A DNA stretch of 64,000 nt from Utricularia gibba (taxonomy: Eukaryota > Streptophyta > Magnoliopsida > Lamiales > Lentibulariaceae): assembly GCA_002189035.1 (NCBI GenBank), contig CM007991.1, positions 310,001 to 374,000 on the forward strand, in the 5' to 3' direction. Position 1 is the stretch's first letter; each line of letters opens with the position of its first letter. The notes below the pieces were generated by a model. That model saw nothing but the letters and a program-made list of their open reading frames with translations, was not told the DNA's origin and made no database searches. Made by a program: the position numbers and the translations under genes. Shown piece after piece: positions 27,877-41,823 of the stretch.

Positions 27877-30800
27877 ATGGTCGCCGCCGGGAAACGCCAG
27901 ACCACGGTTGATACGAGTACGCTGTTGTCGGAAGTAGCTTCTTTTGCTTCAACGCTCGGCTTCTCCTCGGCGGCAGGTGATGCATCCGGCTTCAACGATT
28001 CTGATTTCCGGAAGGCGGGTCCTGTCAAAGCAGCCTCTCGGTCATTCTCCTCACCTAATAAAGACAGGCCGAAAAAGAAATTGAATGGTAAAAGGCAGGA
28101 GAGCAATGCTGACGGAAGGCGTAATGGAGATCAGGGTTCCAAGGCGGAGCCGAAAAGTGAATCGGTCGTTGACATTGTTGACGAGAGGTTTAAGAATCTT
28201 CCAAAGCTTCCATTGGTGAGTTGTAGTAAACTAGGGGCGTGGTACCGTGATGCGGCTGAGTTGGAAGAGAAAGTATTAGGAAAGAAAAATAAAATTGAGT
28301 TTAGCAATGCCGAAGACTGGAAGATGTTTGTGGAGAAGAAGAAGGACTTCGGGCAGCGTCTAATGGCTCAGTATGTCCAAGATTATTGGTCATCGAGAGG
28401 GCAACGCAGTGATATAAAGATGCTTGTTTCCACTCAGAGGTCGGGAACTGCTGCGGATAAGGTCTCAGCATTGTCTGTTTTGATTGGGGATAATCCAGTT
28501 GCCAATTTGAGAGCAATTGACTCCCTGTTAGGTAACTTCTTTCTCAGAAAGATCTTTCTTTAGTATTTAGAACGGCGTCAGTTCTTGATATTTTGCTTGT
28601 AATGGTATTAGCAAGTGCTTTAGCTGTTGTTTTCTGCAAGGCTTTTTCATATGTGATTGAAAAAATGCAGGAATGGTCACTTCGAAAGTTGGAAAAAGAC
28701 ATGCATTCACCGCCTTTGGGTCCCTGAAAGAAATTATGATTATGTAAGTCAACACTTGATTTTTTTTCAGTTACTCCCACGGAGAAACTGCATGAAGCTA
28801 CTAAAATGTTTAAAATATGATATTTACGTGAGCCCGTTCTAACACTGATGAGCCGATGAGTGATGATCCAGTTGTTGGCGTATTTGTTGTTGGCTCTTTC
28901 TCTTTTGGTCTTGTTCGTAGGGTCAATATTTACGCTAATATTATTTCGGCCAGTCTTCTGCCAGATCGGAAACTGAAGCCTCTCATGCAACGGCCTTTGA
29001 ATCATCTACCAGAAAATAAAGATGGCTACTCTCTATTACTTTTTTGGTACTGGGAGGAGTGCTTGAAGGATAGGTATTCGTACATTTTAATTTTGTATTA
29101 TATCGGATACTTGTGGTTCATACACGCGAGATTTAATTTATGAGAAAAGCTGCTGCCTATAAATATTAACTGGATGTTTTCAAATTATTTAGATATCAGC
29201 AATTTATTTCTGCCCTCGAGGTAGCTTCACTTGATGTAGTAGTCGAGCTCAAGAGTCTTGCCTTGAAGGTTAGTTGCCTTTTCTTAGGTCGTTCTAAAAA
29301 TCCCAAAAGTTATTGATGTATGATTATTGTGTTCTGGATAATTAACTGTGTACCCCAATACAAAACCTTTGGCATATTAGTCTTTTGTTTATTCAGTGTT
29401 TTTTTCATGATTTTTTTACACTGCATTTCTCTATTGATACCACCACATTCGTGTGGATGTTTCCCACAGCCTTTGCATAGACTTAGATATTTTTTAAGCA
29501 AGAAAATGAAAAAGAGCATTTTTAATCTAAGATTAAAGTGGCATCAACCCTCAATCTGATTTATCTGATATTTTTGAGATCTTACTCCTACTCCGGATGA
29601 ATGTTGCAGACCATATATGTTTTGCTTAAAAGCAAACCAGAGCAAGAGAGGAGGTTGCTCTCATCCTTAGTGAATAAGGTGAACAAATTTGTGTTGTATG
29701 AAATTACTGGGGCGACATTGTTAAAACGATAAAACGCCTCTACAGCTCTCCTGTTTTCTACATGCAGCTGGGAGATCCTGAAAACAAGGTCGCCTCAAAT
29801 GCCGATTATCATTTGTCTAACCTTTTATCTGAACATCCAAATATGAAGGTATTGACGTTATTCTTGTGTGCCCTACCTTGAATCATTAGGATTTAATTTG
29901 TAAACAAGCAAGCTCATGCTTTACACATTTTTATTTTTGTGCTGTGATGAAGCAAAATTTCCATTTGTAGAGTTTCTCTTTTTGCAGGCAGTTGTGATTG
30001 ATGAGGTGGACCATTTCCTCTTTCGACCACATCTTGGATTTCGAGCGAAGTATCATGCTGTAAGTAATAGTGAACATTTAATTGTTCTATTTCTTGAGCA
30101 TCACCCATCAGCCTAACTGCTGGAACACAGGTCAATTTTTTGAGCCAAATCCATTTGTCTCACAAGGGGATGGCCAAAAAGCTGCAAAACGATTGATTGA
30201 TATTTATTTTGCTCTCTTTAAGGTAATCTTAAAGAGATCTTCTCATTTTGAATCCTATGAAGTATTTATGATACACTTCTGAATATTTCCATTGTAAGTC
30301 TACTGTTGAACCTGTATATTCTGTGTTGGGGTTTGAAATTGACACTACTTTCTGCTCCCTAAGGTTTTAATATCGGAGTGTGGTTCTAGCCAATCTGATG
30401 AAAAGAATCAGAAAAAGAGACCCAGTTCCTTAGAAGAGGATAAATTAAAAGAAAATTCTGGATCGCATATAGAAATGGATTCTCGGTTGTTGTCTGCTCT
30501 TTTAACAGTAAGTACAGTAGTCCTTGTGTGATGGCTGCACTACCCCTTTTTCATTGTCAAGCATAGATGATTAACACCGCCCTGTCTATGATTCAGGGTG
30601 TTAACAGAGCTTTTCCTTACCTGCATAGTGATCAAGCGGATGACGTGGTTCAAGTCCAAACGCCATTGTTATTTCAGATGGTACAAATCATGTCGATTTT
30701 CAAGTGTTGTTATCTCAGGCATAATTTTTTTCAGGAATTTGTGTTGGTTTTCAGGTTCACTCAAAGAACTTCAATGTTGGAGTTCAAGCATTAATGCTTC

Positions 30801-33159
30801 TCGACAAGATCTCTTCCAAGAATCAAGTTGTGAGCGACCGGTTTTATCGGGCATTGTACTCGAAACTTTTGCTACCGTCTGCAATGATATCTTCAAAGGT
30901 CTTGATCTATTTCAGTTCTTTGAGATTTTTGTTTGATTTTTATTGAACTTTTCTCAGCCTGCAAGTACTCTGGGCTGTACTGTACAATATGCTTTTTTTC
31001 TTGGTTTTAAATGCCACATTATCTCCTTTTGCTGTCACTGTGCGATGTATTTTTTTTCATTATTGTTTTACTTGTTACATCAGGTCCTTTTTGAAGTTCT
31101 CTTACAATAGTTGAGTGCACTTTTTGCAGGAGGAAATGTTTATTGCACTTATATTGCGAGCTATGAAGAATGATATCAATATTAAGCGAGTTGCTGCATT
31201 TGCAAAGCGTTTGTTGCAGGTTTTATTCAATTTTCTTGTATCATAATACATTTTTAAAGGCACTTTGGCGTATTGGTGTTACGTGGTTTTTGTTTGGTTT
31301 TTCACTTCTCATTTTCAGCGCATGAAATTGATCTGTAGGAAATTGTCTTTACCAAAGCGATATATGAGCTCTTGCTCGTTTACCATCATAAATGCTATTT
31401 GTTCATCTGTGTTGTTAACCCCATCTCTGAGCAGGTGTCCCTACAGCTACCTCCTCAATATGCCTGTGGATTTCTTTTCCTGCTCTCTGAAGTTCTTAAG
31501 ACACGGCCTCCTTTATGGTTAGACCCGTTTATTTTTTGTTCTTTGTAAAAGCTGTCATCCCCTTGATAGAGAACTTTGCCAATGTTGTTTTGTGGAACGT
31601 TTGACGTACATAGGAATATGGTGCTTCAAAATGGTGTTGCAGCTGCTGAAGATGAGGATCTTGAACATTTTGTAGATATACCTGATAATGATGATACGCC
31701 AGCTTCTCCTGCCATAGACAGGGAAGAAAGTGAAGCTGGTGGCTCCGAGGCTGGAAATGATGCTGATAACGGTTCCTCAGCTGATGATGCCAGCATTGCA
31801 TCTTCTGATTCTGAATTCTGCAATTTTAGTGAAGAAGATGATTTACTTGGGAATGCTGGTCTTGTTAACTTTGAGGAAACAAACTCGAACGTTGGCAGCA
31901 AGAAAACACGGAGTCTTCCAACTCCTGTGCCAAGTAGTCTCTATAATCCACGACACCGGGATCCTTCTTACTGGTAATTCTTAATCTTTGCTTGGTCCCT
32001 GTTATCTATTTCTAAGTGTTTAGTGAGCCATCATGGGGTCCATTCATGCGCATACTTTGTTGTGTTCATATTCAACAGCAATGCTGATCGAATAGGCTGG
32101 TGGGAGCTTTCTGTGCTTGCTTCTCATGTCCATCCATCTGTGTCAGCCATGGCCAAAACTCTTCTTTCCGGGGCAAACATTCTGTATAACGGGAATCCAC
32201 TGTATGATCTCTCATTGCCTGCTTTCCTGGACAAATTCATGGAGAAGAAACCTAAGCAAAGTGTATGGCATGGTCCATCACAAATTGAACCTGCGAGAAA
32301 GGTTAGACCATTCTTTCTGAACACGCCTCCCCTCTTGCCCATATAAAAAACATGCATATTGGTGGATAAATGCACCCATAATACGTATTTTTGTTTCCCT
32401 TGTGCCCTTGGGTAGGAATAGATATATGCGATTTGGAAAGTTCCTTGCTGCTCGTGAGCTTTTATATGAAGAATAGATCCTACGAAACATTTTTTGAATG
32501 CTGCACCTAACTTATCCTTGGCTTTGCTGCTCAATCTTTAAACCTGTTTCCTGCAGATTGACAAGATGAATCACCAGCTGATCGGAGCTGAAATATTGTC
32601 ACTAGGGGAAGATGATGTTCCTCCTGAAGACGTAGTTTTCCACAAGTTCTACATGAACAAGATGAACTCATCCAAGAAAACCAAAAAGAAGAAGAAGAAG
32701 AAGAAGACAGAAGAGGATGAGGCAGCCGAAGACCTGTATGTGGTCAATGGCAACGAGGATCAAAGCGATGATGAACAGATTGATGACGAAGAGATTGATG
32801 ATGCTTTCGATCACTCCGTCCCGTCACCAGAACCCAACGGTGAATACGACTACGACGACCTGGACAAGATTGTGAATGAAGATGAAGACGAGCTGATCGA
32901 AGATGTTAGTGACCAGGAAAATGAGACCCTTTCCGATGAGTCTTCCCAGGAAGGCGACGAAATGGGTGAGATGGACGACAACGATGGCTTCATTCTCTCT
33001 GAGGACATCAGCAACAAGAAGAAGAGGAAATCTGGGGCGTCTCCTTTTGCCAGCCTCGACGACTACCAGCATCTGATAGAAGAAGATGATGATAACAAGT
33101 CATCAACGCAAAACAAGAAGCGGAAATCAAGAAAGGCAAAGGCCCGGAAACCAGAGTGA
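27877..33159 (+). CDS. SWA2: NOC1/MAK21 homologue (CBF-domain nucleolar protein, SWA2-like), one frameshift in exon 8
   Basis: Nucleolar 60S ribosome assembly and export factor; relative of yeast Noc1/Mak21 and Arabidopsis SLOW WALKER2. Sixteen exons: 27877-28531, 28671-28743, 28954-29073, 29193-29268, 29610-29678, 29768-29848, 29988-30059, 30131-30222, 30364-30507, 30597-30680, 30755-30898, 31130-31219, 31435-31517, 31614-31973, 32079-32301 and 32557-33159. The helical-repeat core has LLPDRKLKPLMQRPL and FWYWEECLKDR. The CBF domain is VSDRFYRALYSKLLLPS through LPPQYACGFLFLLSEVLKT. HPSVSAMAKTLLSG follows, and the acidic tail contains a poly-Lys block (about 32,680-32,706) and ends in basic KRKSRKAKARK. 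Exon 8 needs one more G in the run at 30166-30169: as read it stops after LSHKGMAKK, while the next frame gives GQKAAKRLIDIYFALFK. Exons sum to 2969; one more base gives 989 residues. Confidence 0.92.
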
Positions 33160-34089
33160 ATTTTTGTTTTCTTATTCAGCCTAATTATTCCAAACACAAT
33201 AGCACGAAAAGTTGGAATGCATCCGACAATTAGTGGTTAACGTCAGTTATTCCGTATTCGATGTTTGTCAGAATAAATTATGAGCAGCATTCGATTATTT
33301 GTATACATTTTTTCTACAAATTGCGATTGAGAAATGTGTTGTACCCTTACAAACCCTTACAAACAGTTCACCAGTCAGTCCAGCTGAGACATATATAAAA
33401 TATTTCTTTTTTAAAAAAATTTTTAGAAGTAATTTCATTATCTGACATAAATTATTTATATTTGAAAAACAAAAAAATAAAACTTATTTCTTATATTTAA
33501 TAAACTTCAAATTTTAAATTTTTATTTTATTATAAAAAAATTCTCGAAAAATCCTCAAAAATTATTTTTCGACAAATGTACTCAAATAAGAATTTAGTGA
33601 GAGTATTTTTCCAGTGTTTTATTACCTAAGAGGAACGACAGAAGAACCAAACAAAAAACCCACCAAGGTATGTTGTCTATGATCTCATGCGACTGCCAAG
33701 TTCACCAAGAAGGCGACACGCCAAGAACAAAAAAACCAATGCCTTCCCCCTCCTCTCGCTGCTGAGTCTCATCGCATCAAAGTTTCCATCAAACACCCAC
33801 GCAGATGACATACATACAGCACTACTCACAAAAATAACATTAACTAAAACCAGAATGCCGATTCCTCTTCACAATCTTAGACCATTATCGGGGCTTCCAC
33901 TCGCCTCCCCTTCCCAAAAATGAGGTTTGGGAGAGGAATGATCTGGGAGCTGTAAAAACTGTGAACGTTTGTTTTTTAGAGGTGTTTTGGGTCTGAGTTC
34001 GAGTAAATGCCGCCAGGCACCACTGAAAAGCACTAGCTAGCACTTACAAAGATGTTTGCTTTTGGTGATGCGTCTGCTCCTTATATTTG
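33160..34089. other. Convergent 3' spacer SWA2 / COP1-interactor
   Basis: An AT-rich stretch (33,400-33,560) followed by a less AT-rich segment. The short ORF at 33687-33923 resembles nothing known. No gene is supported. Confidence 0.5.
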
Positions 34090-37000
34090 CTAGATAAGGA
34101 TCCTGGTAGATCCAGGTGATCTAAGCTGGGAGCAAAGGAATAGTTAAAATCGTACCTTTGGCACCGCTTCCAGATGCATGATCCTCTTTCCCTTTGATGG
34201 TGGATGGAGATTCCAGGAGAAGGTTGTACTGTGAAGGACAAACGGATTAAAGCATCACAAAAGAAGTGGGCAGCAGAGGATATAGGTACACTTATGACAG
34301 TACACAATACCAGGGTCGTGGAAAAAGTTACTCTCGGTGTAATTGTCTTCAGACGATGGGTGAGCTTGAGGAAATCCCATTCTCAACTTCCAGAGATCAT
34401 CTGATGACAGGTTGACCGGATCTCGCCCATCTTCTGTATCATCATCACCTTCAGAGGTGGTGGCGAATATCCAGTCAACAAAATTCTCCACTCCACGGCT
34501 CTTCCTTCCAAAGTTCAGTAACCTTTTAAACCCCTAGTCATATCCTTGCGAGATGAATTACTTGGGACATAGGATGCCGAAACGGGATTCTCAGCTGTTC
34601 CTCATTTCTTCCTCGTATGAGTACCATTGGTGTTTAAGGAATTTGAATTCCACAAGGCAGGATTTCCAACAGGGGAATCTGCTGAGGCATCAACGTCTGA
34701 CATCTCTTGCTGAAAAGACCAGAGCTTTTGGCTATGGGAATTCCATGTTATAGGGCATCCCTCAGACCATTCTGGCTCAGAGTCACGGGCCATGTTCTTA
34801 GAGATTTCTTTGGGAAAACTTGGGTCAATGTGAGAATAGGCGAGATCATTATCAACAATTTTGAAGCCAAAATTCAGACACTTGTCGGAAGCCACCAACG
34901 TCTCCTCATCTCCCACACTTCCGCTGACTTCAGTTCTGGAAGTCCCAAAAATATGGCCACTGATAAGACTGCTCTCCATTTCTGTACTCTCATACGCCTG
35001 GTCATCATCGTCTCCTAGACTTTTGAAAGGCTGAGTTCCTGTAGAGGCCTTTGATCTGGTTGCGTCCTTTTGTGAAACAAACCTAGCACGAGCACCTTTT
35101 TTAAGAAAAGGCCTCATCACCATAGTTTCCTGAAGTTCGTCGTTGAATTTTATTGGCGCCAACATAGAACCTTCACAATCAAAAGAAGAGTGTGCAAATA
35201 CATTCCCAGGACTTTTATTTAGTGACTGTAATCTCCATGATTTCTCCTTGTCTGCAACTGTTTCTTCAACCGCAAATTTGCTATGAGGTTGCTTCCTAAC
35301 CTGTGAACGATTTGTTTTATTGCCTCCATTAGATGGCATATTGCTTTCCTTGCGGAGATCAGATATGTTGGGGACAGATTGTTCAAGTGCATTCTCAACT
35401 TGCATTCTCCGTTTTCCCATATTAGCTGATGGCTTCGAAGCAGCTACACTGTGAGGAGTTGAAGATGGCATATTTCTTAGCTTCTTACCCCACATTCTAC
35501 CACTTCCAATCAATATGTCGTGTCCACTCTTCTCTTCGTAGTCATATTCACTATCTTCAAATTTTAGCGCCTGCTGTCATAAGGTAATTTATGCAAAGTT
35601 CATTATTAAATCCACTTAGATCTAAAGAAATATTTGACAGACTATGAAACACACCTGCTCCCTTTTTGTAAGTGCACTGCTAATAAAGGATCGGACTCTC
35701 TCTGTACGTTTATGAGCACTGGTCACTGAATCCTGTCCATATACAGCAGCTTCACTTTGGTCATCAAGTTTAGCCTTCATTTCAGAATTATTCCTCTCAA
35801 AAATATCCTGCAAATTTTTCATCCTTGCTTCCTTCTCTATTTTGTTGGAACTCCACCCTTCTCTCAACTTCGTATCCCTTTTCTGGACATATCGGTCATA
35901 GAACTTCCCTTGAGAACCCTCTGAGACGCTAAGCTTGGGGAAATTTTTCGCAAGGGCGTCAAAACAGCTTTGGGTGTCAGTTATCTCAAGGTTAGGAGTA
36001 GAGGTGAACCTGGATTTTTCCCTTGAACTCCCAGTATGTTTATTTGACGGGGAATAAGCAGGTAAAGGATTTGTATCCCCCACTGTGCTTGAGTTGGGTA
36101 AGCAGGCCTCTCGCTCAGCACGTATAGAGTCTGACTTCCCAGTATTTTCATAATTAGACTGATCGCCCGCTACACGCAACTTATGCTCAGCAAAGAGCTT
36201 TTCAAGTTCATTTGCTTTAATCCTCAATTGATCATTGACATCATGATTTCTCTTAGACAGCCCTTGACTCTCATGAGAATCGGAGGCACTTTTACAAGAA
36301 GGGGGCGCCTTATGTCCAGTGAAAAACCCTTCGTCTTGCCTGGCTATGGCTTCATTTCCAAGCATATCTACTGACCATCGCTTGCGAAGTTCCATGTTTT
36401 CAGGAGCTGTATCCAACTCCTTCCCAACTGTAATCTCAACATACCTGGCTCCTTGCTGCGCAGGCAAAACAATAATATCACTCGAATTATTGTAGCAAGC
36501 AGGACCCAGGATCCTTGAAACAGAAATAGAGCCCTCCAATGTCCCACACCTTGCCATATTCCTCTGAGTGGGCGTCAAATTTACTTGCAAAGCAGAAGCA
36601 TCTCTGCATTCAGAATATGCTTTTTGAGTCACACCACCGTTGCTTCCATTCCTAATTGTCTCAACTGAAGAGCTCTGTTGTTTCTGTTCAGTCATCTTCG
36701 ATTGGGGATTAAGAAGATCAAAGCCAGTTTCCATCCCTTGATCCCCAATAAAAGCATCATTCACACTTCTACACATGAAAGAAGCTTTTGAATTGTCATC
36801 CAACTTTTTTATACTTGGAGTGTTTCCAGCAGAAAAATTTGAGTGAGCCTTGCCACGATCCTTCAAAGCGTCATCAAACTGGGCCTCCCTAGGTGCTTGA
36901 TTGCCCTAACCATCAGTTGCGAAAGGAAATAAATTATAACTAGGGTGACTGGTCTCACGGGACCATTGAGATGTGTCAGAAGAATTACTGTCCAATCTGT

Positions 37001-38617
37001 CATCACTGCACTTCCCCAAACCAGTCAAATCCTTGAACTCCGATTTAATTACCAAGGAAGTCCCTCGTGGATTTGAATTCAAGTTTTTAATATCCTGAGA
37101 GAGACTCACAGAGGCTGGAGTGCATATCGGGCTTTCAGCATTCTTTTTCTCAGCATTCAGATCAATGCTCATATCACTTGCTCCACTCCGCCTTATGACT
37201 GCTTTCTCTGGAGCCACCCCCACAGTTGAAATATCAGAAGACATTCTGTGCAATTCCGGAGACTTTCTAGTAACGGGTTTCCCCCAGAACTTTCCTTCTG
37301 TTTGCTTTCAAACATGTTTATTCTGTCTTGCACACTGAGCCGCCTTGTTGGCTGCGAGCTTTGAATAGACTCACTCATATCAACAGTAGTGTCATCTTCC
37401 CCAGTTGCAGTGTTGTCCTTACCTCCTCCATTTATCTCATCATTGGAGTCTTTACTGAAAGTGCGTTGCAAATGGAAGCTTGCAAGGGTGGACAGCTGGG
37501 TTGGTGGAGATGGTGTGTCAGAATCTAAGGACATATCCGACCCATATGAAGAGCGAACTCCCCGATCATCTGAACCGCATGTTCCCCAGTTACTGATGAG
37601 GTGAGGCCGCCTATTGCACAAAGACAGAAACTTGCCGCAGGCATCACTGCGTTAACGTGACAAAAAAATGTATAAGAAAACCGTGGAAAAAATCGGACTT
37701 TTTAGAGCAGCTTCCAACAGAAAATCTTACTTGAGGCGATGAGCACCAAATGTGTCAGCAAACATATGTAGTTCAGAAACAGTCTCAACGTTAAAACCTG
37801 CAGCAGCAGCACGTGCACTAGCTGAAGAGAGATCCTGCTGCACTGCCTCAAGCCTCACATCAATAGCTCTGAGCAGCTCCTTCCTGCACAAGTTGAACAT
37901 TTGTAATGGAAAAAAGAAAGCAGATTGCCGAACAAACAACTGTTGCCAGAAGATGATTAATCAAGTAATAAAATATGAAGAGATAAATACTTGGTAGCAT
38001 CATCTGCAGCTGTCGACCATGATAAGTGACCTCCTGCTCCCTAAAATACGTAGCGGCATGGAAGGGAAACAATTCAGAATTTCACAATTCCACTAGCAGG
38101 AATAGAGCAAATAAAAAACAACGTAGATGAACCTGTGCATATATCCTTCTTGCAGCTTCCAATTGTGACATCTCGGCATCATGAGTATTCACAACTTCTA
38201 GGATTTCGGGTGTGCTGACAAATCGAACAAACCTGTGGAATCAATTGGCACGCTTTTAGGCGGATAGAAGTTGAATTTCTCAGACAAGTTGCAAAGGATG
38301 AACCTCTCAAGCGTTCCCTTTGTGAACCACTCTTCGCTGTTTCTACATCGTCCTACCTCAAGCTTAATTGACTGCCCAACACTGGAAAATTGATCCTCTG
38401 CAGCCTTTAAATGTGCAACAAATGGCTTAAGCAACCCAGAAGCTATCTTCTCAGTGTTGCCACCGCTAGAGATGAATAAATCGCATCTGAGAAACAAGAA
38501 CAATTCTCACTGAATAATAGAATCAACCAATAAAGAACTTCAACAAAAATTAATTTACCTGCAGCGCTTTGGCGAAAGCTGAAATACAGCGTAATCCAAA
38601 GGTACGCCTGCCTTCAT
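34090..38617 (-). CDS. COP1-interacting protein-related (CIP7-like family), two frameshifts and two nonsense codons
   Basis: Plant protein related to At1g72410/At1g17360 (from memory), with an inferred link to COP1 light signalling. Exons: 38559-38617, 38304-38487, 38133-38232, 37991-38040, 37731-37883, 35655-37646, 34311-35573 and a last exon ending near 34090. The N-terminus is strongly conserved: [63 protein letters not shown] and [14 protein letters not shown]. The long middle is low-complexity, with a charged segment ending [15 protein letters not shown]. The tail has [20 protein letters not shown]. Breaks are a missing base at about 37277-37279, an in-frame TAG at 36906-36908, an in-frame TGA at 34602-34604 where relatives have Trp after RKK, and a missing base in the T run 34524-34527. 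The final exon has a further unclear phase. It could be a decaying gene or poor consensus. Confidence 0.8.
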
Positions 38618-41600
38618 CTTTCACCTATCTCTGTGCACCTGTTCACACGCATTACCAGTGCAGAATTTGGGTCCACTCAAAATATGAGGCACAAAATGGA
38701 ATCAAAGTGCAGTTCCCATCACGAAGATGGCAAACCACTTGCGACATCCAAACCCAAAATCCCATCTCCGGAAATGCAGCTCTACCGAATGCTTATCGGC
38801 AACGCCAACCTACAATTTCCGCACAAATCACTTCAACCAATACTGTCAACATACAAAAGATAAAACTAACGACGCCATTATCGCCGAAGATCTGATTACC
38901 CTGAAATACTACATCGAATCCAATCGGATAGAATCAGCTGGAGCGACTCATAAGCAAAGAAGAATCCGAATTTCCCAGGATTGGATGCGAATAGCGACAA
39001 TCCACCAGAATCTGGAACAGCATTACCACAATGAGAATTCTGAATCTTAAATTACCATACAACTCGGATTACAAGAGCTTTCTGCGAAGCGTTCCCAATC
39101 CAGAAGAAGAGGCCCCCCATTTTCTCTCTCAAGCTGTCTCCGGCGAGCCAAGAACTGGAGATTACATACGCTTTTTTTATAATAACAATTTTTAATAAAA
39201 TATGAAAAAATATTGATAAACTCAACGGCTAAATCTAACATTTTCAGACGTCTTCTCGCAGATAACGCGAATGCCGGATCTGGTCGCGCACGCAACGCTA
39301 CGTTTCATTCCTCCGATGCATCACGTTTCGGACGGCTCGACGGAGTCGAAAGGAGTGCCGCACACACACGGAGTTCGGAGATGCCGCCGGCGTCCTGGTC
39401 TAAGGATCCGCGATACTCAGATCAACTTCTCATTTCATGCCCATTTTCCCATCCTATCATGTCTTTTAAAATCGCTGACTACCGAAGACTGATTCATTAA
39501 GATATTTAAAATGAGAAATGGATTTTTCTTGTTTTCTTTTGTAATTAGAAATAGAAAGTTGATGCCTTGGTTATGTGAGTTATGGGCCTGGGTGGCTATT
39601 CCCATACTTGGGCCGGGCCTGTAGCCGGGGCACCAATCGCATGTAAATATTGAAACGCAATGTTGCTCGCTATGGGCAAACATGTACTTTCCCATCATTC
39701 AGAACCGTACTCCATCGACACTCTGGGCCCTCGCTTTTTATCGAGAACGGCTTTTACTTTTTAACTTTTAAAAAGTATTTTTCCATAAATAATGTTAATA
39801 AAATAAAAGGTATGTTCTTACCAATTACTTCTAAATTTCTTTTTTTTTTTTGAAATAGAAGCTTCTTGTGTATAATAAAAGAAAAGTAATTTTGATGTAT
39901 TTTTCCATAAACAAAAATACATTTATCATTATTTCTAAATATTTTCTTGAACACATTTTTTAAAAAAAAAAAAGAAAGAAAAGCCCCCCAGCACAACCAT
40001 CAATTACACGTCCATGTTTTGGGCCCAGAAGAGAGTAAATTCGGTGGGCGTAAATTGGTCACACACACAGAGGAGGCGGTGGTCCAGTGGAGTAGGTGTT
40101 TTGGGGGCTTATTTTATTCCTTTTGTTTTTTCATTATTTTGTAACATTTAATGAAAAAAAAAATAGTTACATTCCCAATGGTTTTATTTATTTTTGAATG
40201 GGGTTGGGGTGGCAGGGCAGCTTTCTTCTCCTCTCCACTTGCTCGTAGTCGTAAGCTACATGGTGGGTGGTTTGTGGCCGAAATGGGGCACCCCAAAAAG
40301 GTGCCCTCGTGGAGATGGTCATCTTTCTTTCTTTCTGTCTTTGTGTGTGTCTGTTTGTTTTAGGAGGGAGGGAGATTCGTGCGTGCATCGGTGCCTGTCT
40401 GGTATCGCACCATTGATTCTGTGGATGAGAATGCTCATGTAGCAACTCCTTCTTCATCTCAGCTTCCAAGAATGAATTTTCAGACATCCACACTTGACGA
40501 TTCTGTTGCAAGTGCATTTGCCGTGCAAAACACCACTTTCTCTTTACAATGTTATTCAAAACCATCCCAAGATTGGTATTCCTATTCATTATTTATTATC
40601 AAATTGCAGAGGACCGCATGGTTGAATATAAACTAAATAAATTTTGATAACGAGGCCAGCTTTATTAAATAATAAAGATCAACACATGACAATGAGTATT
40701 AAATCTACTATTTTCACTAAATAATGCAGATTAACATGTCATTTTGTAATAATATATTAGAGATTTTTTTTTTTTTGTAAAATATACCGTCATAACTGCA
40801 GTCTACCCACTCGGTTTTTATCTCCTAAACACAAACTCACGGTTAATTTGTGCAATATTATTCGTCTTAAATATTTAAATTTTAGAATTCTATATACTTA
40901 ATAATCACATTTTAAAAAGTTGCTTCAAATTATATACATTTGAATTTGAAGTTTCTGTCAAATAAAATATTTTATAAAATTTATATAATATTTTTACTCA
41001 ATCTTTTTGTTTTGGACGGAAAATCGGTGTGGCTTGAAAAGACGTCGGTCGCCGATGGTTGGACTCCGGGGTCTTCTGCCGGCATCCACGAAACTTCGAG
41101 GCGTCCTCCTTCTGGCGTTGCCGATGTTGAGTTGACTTTCTACTTTTGACTTTTGTAAACAATATTGGGATTATTTAAATATTGACGAGAGGGAGAATCT
41201 GAGAGACTCCGTTAGGAGATTTTTGTAGACAAGTTTAATCGTATTTAAAAACTCGTAAATTAATAATAATATATATTTGGTAGACATACTTATCAAAGTA
41301 TAGATACATTAAGGTATTTCAAAACTTAACTTTTAATTAAATTTCATTAATGAAGTCAAATTTAATAAAAATGGATACTAAAAATGTCTGTTTAATTAAT
41401 TATTATAAAATATTTATTTTGTATGCATCTACAAAACGTAATATTATTTTAAATTATCTACTAATGATTTCCAGTATTATAAAACGTGGGTGCTACTTGC
41501 GTGCGCGATTTTGCATTGGTTGACTCGCAGATGTTCCCTCCTTCCTTCCCCACGGCTGCAGTCTACTCTACACCGACTCCACTTTTTGTCCGAACGCGGT

Positions 41601-41619
41601 TCGGTTCACAGGATCATCA

Positions 41620-41823
41620 TTACTTGAATTGATTGTCCACATCGTCATTACAACCTGGGAGAGTTGGATGGTCAGAATCTGCATCAGCAGCCATGGAAAT
41701 GGAAGTGGAAATTGGCAACGTGTTTTTCTTGATCCACACATCTGAAAACGACCCTGAAGAAGAAGAAGGAATTCCGGGTGCCCTCGCGTCAAACATCTGC
41801 CGCTTTGGACCTTGAGTCGGCAC
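41620..41823 (-). other. Unassigned small ORF with protein-like composition
   Basis: A 67-codon minus-strand frame that continues open upstream. It contains KRQMFDARAPGIPSSSSGSF and later SDHPTLPGCNDDVDNQ. The Ser/Pro/Asp composition looks more protein-like than its AT-rich surroundings, but I recognise no family. A CGGCAG before ATGTTTGACG could be a splice acceptor, making this a last exon or relic. It could also be chance. Confidence 0.2.

Noticed and set aside
33687..33923. 78-codon + strand ORF after SWA2
   Set aside because: Low-complexity composition and position in a 3' spacer; no support.
40188..40589. 133-codon minus-strand ORF
   Set aside because: Composition follows simple C/T-rich sequence on the other strand; no family resemblance.
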